Assembly (NCBI RefSeq): GCF_026127265.1
Contig: NZ_WWFG01000001.1
Span: 1-64,000 of the forward strand
DNA from: Nostoc sp. KVJ3
GTDB taxonomy: Bacteria; Cyanobacteriota; Cyanobacteriia; Cyanobacteriales; Nostocaceae
Reading direction: 5' to 3'
Length of the DNA stretch: 64,000 nucleotides
A program made the translations under genes and the position numbers. The notes below the pieces were generated by a model. It was not told where the DNA came from. It saw only the letters and a program-made list of their open reading frames with translations, and made no database searches. Of this stretch, positions 17,736-26,497 are shown in pieces (position 1 is the stretch's first letter; each line of letters begins with the position of its first letter).

Positions 17736-18676
17736 CTATTTTTGGGCGACTAAAAAAATATTGTCCGCAAACAAATAAACTTTTCTCAGCAACTTACTAA
17801 AAGAACGACGCACTTTTTTAGTGGGAATTATGAAAATAATATTTTCTACAATAAACATAAAATTCAAGTAGAAAATACTAATTGCTATTATTTGCTCTTC
17901 TTTCTTTAAGCCTAGTACAGACAATAATTTTCTCAAATTAGCTGGTATAGCACAATAAACATATTTGTATCCAGCTATCTTTAAAGAATCATGTAATTCT
18001 CGATATGTATACTCTTTAAGATGCATACCATGAGGATTATCATATCCAAAAACCGACGATACATCGTGAGGACCTGTATGACAATGAGGTGTAGTAAATA
18101 TGTATTTCCATGCGGGACAAGAATTTTATAAGCACTTTGAAAGTGTGTAGTTAAATCGTCTGGATGGAAGTGTTCAATAACTTGATTAGATACTACTAAA
18201 TCATAAAACTCCTTTTGTTCAAAATTGTCTAAGTTTACACCATCAGAATTACCCCAAGACAAATTAATTGACGAATCAGTTATATATTTAGAACCACGTT
18301 CCCTTGTAATTTCTGTAGCTTTGCATTCAAATCCACATTTAGCCAAATGTTCTATCATTTCTCCCTTACCAGAACCAACTTCGTAAATTTTTTTAGGTGG
18401 AGATCCGATCGCTTCTAGCCAAGTTTTATATTTATCCAGACTTGGTTTTGTATCTGGTAAAAAAGAGTTTTGCCATTGTAATTTATTATAAAGAATAGTA
18501 TAGGCTTGCTCAAACACTTCCCATCGATTTTGTGAGTTCGATTCTAAAAGGTCTTTTGTCAATTTTCTTTCTAATTCCCAGTGTTCAAGTATCATTTGTT
18601 CCGTGATTTCTGCTTCAGCAGGGATGCGGTAGTTGCGTTTATAGCGAGTGATCAGTTCAATTCCTCTTGGTTCCAT
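17736..18676 (-). pseudogene. Class I SAM-dependent methyltransferase, frameshifted
   Basis: Two overlapping minus-strand frames (18676-17981 and 18026-17736) join into one methyltransferase of about 312 residues. The first frame has the SAM-binding motif I IYEVGSGKGEMIEHLAKCG and motif post-I region KATEITRERG, then SNQVIEHFHPDDLTTHF. After LVPHG the frame turns into nonsense (NTYLLHLIVIQ), while the +1 frame continues sensibly as KYIFTTPHCHTGPHDVSS and on into GYDNPHGMHLKEYTYRELHD. Loss of one A in a short A-run near 18105-18107 explains it. It would modify a sugar of the polysaccharide or another small substrate. Either the gene is broken or the base call is wrong. Confidence 0.82.
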
Positions 18677-19080
18677 AATTAACTCTTTCAGTTTAATAGG
18701 TTTATGTGTAAGTAAAGTAAAATAAGGGTCTAAATCTCACTTTCCATAAGGTTCAAACAAAAATGGATCGTTTTAGAAATTTAGTAGCCTTGATAAAGAA
18801 ATTGCAATTATTGCGTTACTTTTATGGATAATCAATACTACAATACCAGCATAATAAACTACGGAGTCTCAAATTACTAAAGTTATGAAAGCTATATCCA
18901 AGTCTTTTAATATTTAAATCTATCTAAAAGTCTGTCAACCCTTTCTTAAATAAACTTTTGGACTTCTAAGAAATGAAAATTTTGCTCATTCAATCGTAGT
19001 AATTTTGGTTTTCACTATAGAATAAGTCAAAGAACTGAAATTGCCTTCTTAACTGATTCCTTGGTTTGCTAGCATTCACC
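18677..19080. other. Intergenic region
   Basis: About 400 AT-rich bases between the methyltransferase and the sugar transferase. I see no gene, hairpin or motif here that I can support. Confidence 0.4.
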
Positions 19081-20523
19081 TTAGTATGCACCTTCTTTTT
19101 TCAAAACTACCATAACTGTTTTGAGCAGAATTTCAAAGTCTAAACTAAGTGACCAATTTTCAATGTAGTTAAGATCAAGATTTATTACTTGTTCAAAATC
19201 TACAATATCCGAACGGCCTGAAACTTGCCAAAGACCTGTAATACCAGGTAAAACTTCATGTCTAATAAAATGATGTTCAGAAAATTTATCTACATCTCTG
19301 GTAGGTAAAGGACGAGGTCCTACTATGCTCATTTCTCCAAAGATAACGTTAAAAAGTTGAGGTAATTCATCTAAGCTGTAACGCCGAAGAAATTTTCCAA
19401 CACGGGTAATGCGAGGATCGTCTTTAATCTTAAAGATAATCCCATCTTTCGTTTCATTTAAAGCCTCTAATTCTTTCTGTAATTTTTCTGCATCAGACCT
19501 CATCGTTCTGAATTTCCATACTTTAAATTGCTGTCCATGTAAACCTATGCGGGTTTGCCTGTAAAATACCGTGCCGGGAGAGTCCAGTTTTATAGCTACA
19601 GCTATAGCTATATAAATAGGGAATGATAACATTACAAATAAAGTTGCGAAACAAAAATCACAACTACGCTTTATCCAAAAATCTTTACCTGTAATTATCG
19701 GACAATCTAAACTCAGGCAAGGCATTCCACCTATTTTGTTAAATTCTACGTTTTTATAAATTGGTTTTAATTCCATCGGTAAAATATGTACTTGGATACC
19801 AGATGCTTGAAATAACCAGCATAAAAACATTCTGTTTTTTAGAGCATCCCAAGATATAAAAACCTCTGTTACACCCAATTGATTAAGTTTACTCAATGTT
19901 TGTTGACGTTGATATCTGTCTAATGAACTAGCATGAGCTGTTCCAGAGATAATGTAATGTTTTTCTTTTTTTATAAAGCTAGAAATTTGTTCATGATCTT
20001 GAGGATCGCAAATAATGAAGACAGAAGAACGAACTATTTTTTTCTGCTTTCGCAAATATTCAAGAGTAATATTTACAGCATATCTACCAGTGCAAATAAA
20101 TAATATACTTAGTAGCCAAGATAGTAGTATTAATCTTGGGTGTGTAATATCAACAACTGGTTTATACAAAGAACAAACAAGTACTATTAATCCATGAGCA
20201 AAAGTTAGAGATTTAATTATATTCAAATAGTCATAGCGTTTTTGCCCTTCACGATAAATACCTTGGAGAGCTAACGATCCTATTTGAATCCCAATAGTTA
20301 TTAAAATGGGTAAATAATGACTAGGTATATACCAAGTAAAACTTCCATAAGAAGATTGGTATCCGGCTAAAAACCAAGCTAGGGATAAGAGGGTATAGTC
20401 TACTAAAAATAATGTTGTTAATCTCAACCACCACGATCCCTTGCGTACAGTGACAAATGAAGATGCACGTAAATCCAAAGGCACTTCACTGAATTTACTT
20501 GTTGTAATGCTTTGATTACTCAT
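19081..20523 (-). CDS. Polyprenyl-phosphate sugar phosphotransferase (WbaP/WcaJ type)
   Basis: This 480-residue membrane enzyme starts repeat-unit synthesis by moving a sugar-1-phosphate from a nucleotide sugar to undecaprenyl phosphate. Four to five N-terminal membrane helices precede a CoA-binding-like soluble segment (FIICDPQDHEQISSFIKKEK). The C-terminal bacterial sugar-transferase domain is complete: KRSCDFCFATLFVMLSFPIY, GTVFYRQTRIGLHGQQFKVW, KFRTMRSDAE, the catalytic DDPRITRVGKFLRRYSLDEL, PQLFNVIFGEMSIVGPRP and PGITGLWQVSGRS. It is the furthest upstream gene of the minus-strand arm, which suits its role as first enzyme. Sugar (hexose-1-phosphate) specificity cannot be read. Confidence 0.94.
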   Translation of the reverse strand: MSNQSITTSKFSEVPLDLRASSFVTVRKGSWWLRLTTLFLVDYTLLSLAWFLAGYQSSYGSFTWYIPSHYLPILITIGIQIGSLALQGIYREGQKRYDYLNIIKSLTFAHGLIVLVCSLYKPVVDITHPRLILLSWLLSILFICTGRYAVNITLEYLRKQKKIVRSSVFIICDPQDHEQISSFIKKEKHYIISGTAHASSLDRYQRQQTLSKLNQLGVTEVFISWDALKNRMFLCWLFQASGIQVHILPMELKPIYKNVEFNKIGGMPCLSLDCPIITGKDFWIKRSCDFCFATLFVMLSFPIYIAIAVAIKLDSPGTVFYRQTRIGLHGQQFKVWKFRTMRSDAEKLQKELEALNETKDGIIFKIKDDPRITRVGKFLRRYSLDELPQLFNVIFGEMSIVGPRPLPTRDVDKFSEHHFIRHEVLPGITGLWQVSGRSDIVDFEQVINLDLNYIENWSLSLDFEILLKTVMVVLKKEGAY

Positions 20524-22327
20524 AATTAGGAACGTTTAGTGTAGTTAAAATCTGATAGAAACTGATACAAAACAAGTAGGTCCTCTCAATTTTTTTCAAA
20601 CAAGCTTGGATTTGGTGGTCAGTTTACTATTTATTTTGAGCAACTTTTAAGTTATTGCTCAAAAGCATCTTCACAGGGTTGGATTGAGTACGGTTACTAG
20701 GCAAATATTCAGATTTGGTTGTAGGTTTAGAATCAGGTTTAGTCTGAAGGCTTTAAGATTTAAATACCAAAAACAAGTTTTTTGGCGGGTTAAGTTATGT
20801 TTGAAAGAAATTATTGACCTTGATTAATAATCAAGTAATTGCAGTGAAAATATTAGGATTTTGTTAGTATTTTTTGAATTGCGTAATACTTGAACTGAGA
20901 TTACTTCAGTTTTAATTGATCGCAAGAGTTATGCTTCTATGATAAAACTATGTTCTTTCGGAAACTACTGTAGCATATTTAGCTAGACTAATTTAGCTGT
21001 GCTTAGAAGTTTTCTGTTTTTTTACGCATAATTACTGATTAGCAAAACTTACACACGTAATATATAACAAAATGCATTAAAAATTTGACTATTGTTACAA
21101 AACTTTACATATCGAATATTGTTATTAAACCTGGATTTATCTATAGATTTTAGGTGTATTTGCCAGTAGTAGCTATTTCCAGAATATCTTAAGTGTACTT
21201 GCTTAAGCACTAGTACTATCAGAATATTCTCTTTGTCTTTTCCTTGCTCACTTCCAAATGTCCCCTTTTTTGCTTTATTTTAAGTATCTATCTTAACCTA
21301 TCGCTACTGTAAATTCTCAATATTGTTAAGCTTTTGAATCCCTAAAAGTGAAGTTGCTTTATCGATATAGACTGTACTTCTGACTAGAGATATGAAGGTT
21401 AATGAAACTTGTATAATTCTTCAAGAAAATAATATTATAGCTTTACAATAATTTTATATATGAGTAAACCAAATGAAGATTTGGTAATATTTTTTTTTTG
21501 CTCAGTGGATTCTCATAAAATGAGAATAATCTATAAACTGGATCGATAAAAATATGATTGAGTACGAAGAAAAAGTCATGAATCAAAAATCTTATTTTTA
21601 AGATAATGTGATGAGTAAAGTTGAAGTCTTGAAAAAATGCTAAATGCCTTTTTCTATCCTACACAATACTGCAATGTTTGCATGATGGGATCGTTAGGAA
21701 CGTTTTGCCAGAGCTTAATAGTACTGATATTATACTCAATGAGCAAGAATTCTTGACAATTTACTTAGTAATTGCCAAGCAAAAATCAACCAAGTTTTGT
21801 AGATGTAACCTGTACCAAATATAAAAATCATCATCAACCTCTGCTCAATGCTGAAATGAAGGTACTGGTAATAGTCAAAAATCAGGTATTAAGTTAAGTG
21901 GGTGTGAATCATTAAAGGTTTACAGTAATGGCTGAAACCCTATTGTATAAAGTTAATCCCTTTCTACGGATGATTTTAATTAACTGCCTTGTGTAATATA
22001 GTTCAATTTATTCTTACGCACTTACTTAGCCTTTGAGTTAGAGAAATTTTCTAGTGACAGGTGAGAATTTAGTGCATTTACTAATAACAAGCACTGTATC
22101 TGGACTTTGTGAGTGGTTCTAGATAAATATTTGTAATTATAAGCTTTCTAAGTCAGAATTACCGGGTTTAGAGATTAGCGATCTGAACTCTTAATTTAAA
22201 GCGTTTTGGTGAGAATTTACAGATAAAATAAAATTTACAAGCACCCAGCAAGCAGTGGCTTTAGCAAAAATACAACTGAAAGCGCAAACATACTGATTTA
22301 TTACCACATTATATATAAAAATGCAAA
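20524..22327. other. 1.8 kb gene-free region between divergent genes
   Basis: No frame of 60 codons or more is present between the sugar transferase (minus) and the NRPS-like gene (plus). The DNA is AT-rich. It must carry the two divergent promoters. I found no GTAN8TAC site, tandem repeat or strong hairpin. Such length could mean regulatory complexity, an unannotated RNA or the remains of a lost gene. Confidence 0.5.
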
Positions 22328-25084
22328 ATGCAAATAAATAGCCAAACTTCAGAGTATAAGCAAAATATTCCCCTAAACAACCTAACTCACGTCATCTGCA
22401 CTCAAGTTATACAGGAATTGAATGATTCCAAAGCAGTCTGTTACGAGGATCTGTGCATTCATCAAATGTTTGAGATGCAAGTAGAGCGATCGCCCCAGTC
22501 CATTGCTGTAATATTTGAAAATACACAACTTACTTATCGGCAGCTAAATCAGCAGGCTAATCAACTAGCGCACCACCTACGTGCTTTAGGCGTTGGCCCC
22601 GAAGTGCTTGTGGGCATTTGCCTAGAGCGCTCCTTGGAGATGATCGTAGGAATACTGGGAATTCTCAAAGCTGGAGGTGCTTACGTACCTTTAGATCCGG
22701 CATATCCCTCAGAGCGTTTAGCCTTCATCTTGGAAGACACCCAGGCACCAGTATTGTTAACCCAAGAAAAATTGCTCAAAAAGTTGCCACCGCATCAAGC
22801 ACAGGTGGTTTGTCTGGATTCAAATTGGCAAGAGAATATTCAAAACAGTCAAGAAAATCCTGTAAATGAAACGACAGATTATAATCTCATCTATGTGATT
22901 TACACATCTGGTTCTACAGGACAGCCTAAGGGTGTTATGGTCTCTCACCGTGGTATCCGCAACCAACTGTACTGGCGGCAAACAACCTTTAGATTAACTC
23001 AGGCAGATAAGGTTTTACTGACTATTTCTTTTAGCTTCGATCCCTCAGTGTGGCAGATATTGTGGCCATTGTGCTTCGGGGGACAATTGATCGTGGCTCG
23101 CCCTGGTGGACATCAAGACACTGCCTACCTTGTGAAGGTGATTACTAAGCAGCAAATCACTGTCTTGGCCTTAGTACCTTCTATACTGCGTGTCTTATTA
23201 GAAGAAAAGGGAATTGAGAATTGCCGATTTCTGAAGCATATTACCTGCGGTGGTGAAGCTTTACCTGGCGAACTCATAGAACGCTTCTTTGCCAAACTGA
23301 ATTTGGACAATGTTCTCCATAATTGCTATGGCCCGACAGAAGCCTCTATTGATACCACTTTCTGGACTTGCCAACGCGATACAAATTATGCTATAGCCCC
23401 CATTGGTCGCCCCATTACTAATGCAGAGATTCACATCCTCGATGAAAATTTGCAGCCTGTGCCTGTTGGTGAATCAGGTGAACTGCACATTGGCGGTATT
23501 GGTTTAGCGCGAGGCTATCTTAACCGTCCAGAATTGACCATAGATAAGTTTATTTTTAACTCTTTTAGCTCTGAATCTGGGGCACGTCTTTACAAAACTG
23601 GCGACTTGGCACGTTACTTAAGTGATGGTAATATCGAGTTCCTTGGTCGGATTGACTACCAAGTGAAGATTCGTGGCTTCCGAATTGAATTGGGAGAAAT
23701 TGAAGCTATATTAGGCCGACATCCTGCGCTGACACAGACTCTAGTTATCGCTAGAGAGGATATTAATGGTGACAAACAACTCGTAGCTTATGTTGTTGCT
23801 AGTGCAGAGCAAATTCCTAGTCGAGTTGAATTACGTCGCTTTTTGCAAAGTCAGCTACCTGAATATATGGTGCCTGCTTACTTTGTATTTTTGGACACTC
23901 TACCATTAAACCCTAATGGTAAAATAGACCGTCATGCTTTACCAGCACCCGATCTATCAAGGCAAGAATCGGAAGTTAATTTTGTTGCTCCCCGTAATGA
24001 AGTCGAACGCGAGATAACACAGATTTGGGAACAGATTTTAGGTGTCCAACCCATTGGCGTAAAGGATAACTTCTTTGAGGTAGGAGGAAACTCAATATTG
24101 GCAGTAAAACTATTTTGGCAAATTGAGAAGATATTTAATAAAAATCTGCCTCTTGCTATTCTCTTTCAGTCTGGTACTGTAGAGGATCTAGCCAAAATAA
24201 TCTGTCAAGAAGAAGATTTAGCAACAAACCTGGCTTCAGTAAATGCCTTAGACAAATCAAAATCTAGCTGGTCATGTCTGGTAGAAATTCAACCCAATGG
24301 TTCCAAGCCACCTTTTTTCTGTATTCACGGACTCGGTGGAGAAGTCTTGTGTTTCCGTGAATTGGTATTGCATTTGGGGCCAGACCAACCATTCTATGGA
24401 CTACAGCCACAAGGACTAGATGGAAAACAGCCCTTGCATACGCGGGTAGAAGATATGGCAACTCATTACATTCAAGAAATCCAGACCATTCAGCCCAATG
24501 GGCCTTATTTTCTGGGAGGTTATTCTTTTGGGGGTGTAGTTGCTTTCGAGATGGCTCGGCAACTTCAGGAGCAAGGTCAACAAGTTGGTATTCTAGTTAT
24601 GCTTGATAGTTGCCGTCCAGGTTATAGTTGGCGGGCACCATTTCTGAAGCGAGTTTTTTTGCATTTAAATAATATAGTTCAACAAGGGCCTGCATACCTT
24701 TGGCAAAGGACTGTGAAATGGACTAGTTGGCGTAAGCAGCATCTCCTAAATAGATATAAGCGTTACTTGGAAGGGGTAATTGATTTACCTGTAAATGACA
24801 AACACTTAAAGATTATGGATGCTAATATTCAAGCCATGAGTGAATATACCTTTTCGCCTTACCTTGGTCGAGCTGTTCTCTTGCGAGCAGACGATCGAAG
24901 TCGAGACGATGCTATAGGCACACAATACGATCCTCAATTCGGCTGGGGCGACCTAGTTGCTGGAGGATTAGATATCCATTACATTCCTGGATCTCACCAT
25001 AACCTATTTAATGAACCGCATGTACAGGTGTTAGCCGAAACATTGAGAAATTGCTTAATCCAAGCGCAGTCTCCAAAGAATTAA
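22328..25084 (+). CDS. Orphan NRPS protein, adenylation-carrier-thioesterase (A-T-TE)
   Basis: This 918-residue protein has one adenylation domain (about 55-560; motifs LTYRQLNQQANQLAHHLR, YVIYTSGSTGQPKGVMVSHRG split here as YTSGSTGQPKG, NCYGPTEAS, YKTGDLARYL, LPLNPNGKIDR), one carrier protein (DNFFEVGGNSILAVKL, Ser about 597) and a type I thioesterase (FFCIHGLGG, GGYSFGG with the nucleophile Ser, GSHHNLFNEPH with the catalytic His). No condensation domain is present, though the N-terminal leader resembles the linker that follows one. Asp235 of the Stachelhaus code is kept (FDPSVW), so an alpha-amino acid is likely; by hand alignment the code reads D-P-W-A-I-C-C-I-D-K, which I cannot assign. 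The product is unknown. Confidence 0.9.
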   Translation: MQINSQTSEYKQNIPLNNLTHVICTQVIQELNDSKAVCYEDLCIHQMFEMQVERSPQSIAVIFENTQLTYRQLNQQANQLAHHLRALGVGPEVLVGICLERSLEMIVGILGILKAGGAYVPLDPAYPSERLAFILEDTQAPVLLTQEKLLKKLPPHQAQVVCLDSNWQENIQNSQENPVNETTDYNLIYVIYTSGSTGQPKGVMVSHRGIRNQLYWRQTTFRLTQADKVLLTISFSFDPSVWQILWPLCFGGQLIVARPGGHQDTAYLVKVITKQQITVLALVPSILRVLLEEKGIENCRFLKHITCGGEALPGELIERFFAKLNLDNVLHNCYGPTEASIDTTFWTCQRDTNYAIAPIGRPITNAEIHILDENLQPVPVGESGELHIGGIGLARGYLNRPELTIDKFIFNSFSSESGARLYKTGDLARYLSDGNIEFLGRIDYQVKIRGFRIELGEIEAILGRHPALTQTLVIAREDINGDKQLVAYVVASAEQIPSRVELRRFLQSQLPEYMVPAYFVFLDTLPLNPNGKIDRHALPAPDLSRQESEVNFVAPRNEVEREITQIWEQILGVQPIGVKDNFFEVGGNSILAVKLFWQIEKIFNKNLPLAILFQSGTVEDLAKIICQEEDLATNLASVNALDKSKSSWSCLVEIQPNGSKPPFFCIHGLGGEVLCFRELVLHLGPDQPFYGLQPQGLDGKQPLHTRVEDMATHYIQEIQTIQPNGPYFLGGYSFGGVVAFEMARQLQEQGQQVGILVMLDSCRPGYSWRAPFLKRVFLHLNNIVQQGPAYLWQRTVKWTSWRKQHLLNRYKRYLEGVIDLPVNDKHLKIMDANIQAMSEYTFSPYLGRAVLLRADDRSRDDAIGTQYDPQFGWGDLVAGGLDIHYIPGSHHNLFNEPHVQVLAETLRNCLIQAQSPKN

Positions 25085-25159
25085 TTTGACAAACTGCTAC
25101 CTTCACAAGAGAAGTCACGTTGCTTCACTCCGAATTCAAAATTCAAAATTATTGAAGAA

Positions 25160-25180
25160 GAATTCAGCTATTCTGAATTC
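25160..25180. repeat. Small hairpin upstream of the aldo/keto reductase
   Basis: GAATTCAG (25160-25167) and CTGAATTC (25173-25180) form an 8-base stem with a 5-base loop, 17 bases before the reductase start. GAATTCAAAATTCAAAATT-like short repeats precede it. It may terminate the NRPS transcript weakly or affect translation of the next gene. Confidence 0.4.
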
Positions 25181-25197
25181 AGGAGTCAGAATTACTG

Positions 25198-26379
25198 ATG
25201 CTATATAGACGATTTGGACGCACAGAATTACAGATGCCAGTGTTTTCCTGCGGTGGCATGAGATATCAGTTCAAGTGGGAGGATGTTCCCAGTAATGAAA
25301 TTCCTGCTGATAACCAGGCGAATCTGGAAGCGACGATTAGAAGGGCAGTTGAGGTTGGGATTAATCATATTGAAACCGCTCGTGGGTATGGCACTTCCGA
25401 AATGCAATTGGGAAGAATATTACCCAAGTTTCCCCGCGAAAAATTGATTGTTCAGACAAAAATCAGTCCAAAGGAAGATGCGAAAGAATTCCGCGAGACA
25501 TTTGAACAATCGTTGAAAAATCTCCAGCTAGATTATGTTGACCTTTTAGGATTGCACGGCATCAACCATGCTGAGTCATTAGATTACAGCATCCGTCCTG
25601 GTGGCTGTTTGGAAGTAGCGCAGCAGTTGCAAGCTGAGGGAAAAGTCAGATTTATTGGCTTTTCTACACACGGATCAACAGAGTGCATTGTGCAGACAAT
25701 TAATACTAATCAATTTGATTATGTAAATCTGCACTGGTACTACATTAATCAATGGAATTGGACAGCAATTGAAGCAGCTAAACGCCATGATATGGGGGTG
25801 TTTATCATTAGCCCATCTAATAAAGGAGGCTTATTGTATGAACCTCCACAAAAATTAGTAAATCTTTGTGCCCCATTGAGTCCAATGGTGTTTAATGATT
25901 TGTTTTGTTTGAGTCATCAAGAAGTGCATACCCTGAGTGTGGGAGCAGCAAAACCACAAGATTTTGATGAACACTTGAAGACTTTAGAATTAGTAGATCG
26001 GGCATGGTCAATTTTGCCACCAATTTTAGCCAGGTTAGAAAAAGAAGCGATCGCTACTCTAGGAGAAGATTGGGTAAAATCCTGGGAAACGAATCTACCA
26101 ACTTTTGACCAAACCCCTGGTGAGGTAAATATTCGGGTGATTTTGTGGCTGCGGAATTTAGCGATCGCCTACGATTTGGTAAACTATGCCAAAATGCGTT
26201 ACAACCTGCTTGGTAATGGCAGTCATTGGTTTCCTGGTAACAAAGCCGATCGGCTAGACGAATTGAACTTGGGGCAATGTCTTGCCCGCAATCCTCACGC
26301 TGATAAAATCCCCCAACTTCTAGAACAAGCGCATCAAATGTTGGCAGGTGAGGCAGTCAAACGTCTATCTAAAACTTGA
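25198..26379 (+). CDS. Aldo/keto reductase family protein
   Basis: This 393-residue protein has the AKR (beta/alpha)8 barrel: MLYRRFGRTELQMPVFSCGG at the start, INHIETARGYGTSEMQLGRI, LIVQTKIS with the catalytic Lys, DYVDLLGLHGIN with the catalytic His, and KVRFIGFSTHGS. The usual catalytic D in the DTAxxYG motif is Glu here (IETARGYG), while the Tyr is kept. The C-terminal region of about 100 residues is longer than a minimal AKR; the CxxCxxxC cluster found in some related long AKRs is absent. It would reduce an aldehyde or ketone with NADPH; the substrate is unknown. The gene follows the NRPS-like gene by 113 bases, so co-transcription is possible. Confidence 0.87.
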   Translation: MLYRRFGRTELQMPVFSCGGMRYQFKWEDVPSNEIPADNQANLEATIRRAVEVGINHIETARGYGTSEMQLGRILPKFPREKLIVQTKISPKEDAKEFRETFEQSLKNLQLDYVDLLGLHGINHAESLDYSIRPGGCLEVAQQLQAEGKVRFIGFSTHGSTECIVQTINTNQFDYVNLHWYYINQWNWTAIEAAKRHDMGVFIISPSNKGGLLYEPPQKLVNLCAPLSPMVFNDLFCLSHQEVHTLSVGAAKPQDFDEHLKTLELVDRAWSILPPILARLEKEAIATLGEDWVKSWETNLPTFDQTPGEVNIRVILWLRNLAIAYDLVNYAKMRYNLLGNGSHWFPGNKADRLDELNLGQCLARNPHADKIPQLLEQAHQMLAGEAVKRLSKT

Positions 26380-26382
26380 TGA

Positions 26383-26490
26383 ATTGGGAATTGGAAATTG
26401 GGAATTGAGCATTGGGAATGGGAAATTGGTTAATTCTTCCCCTGCTCCCCCTGCTCCCCCTGCTCCCCTACTCCCCACTCCCTGCTCCCC
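26383..26490. repeat. Composite short tandem repeats
   Basis: Between convergent genes, GGGAATTGAAATTG-like heptamers (26385-26428) are followed by tandem CTGCTCCCC units (26445-26490). It is one of the dispersed composite repeats of this genome. Confidence 0.75.
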
Positions 26491-26497
26491 AAAATCG

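Noticed and set aside
22328..25084. Aryl keto acid dimerising synthetase (ralfuranone or atromentin type)
   Set aside because: The A-T-TE order fits, but the Asp that binds the amino group is kept, which those enzymes lack; so I left the substrate open as an amino acid.
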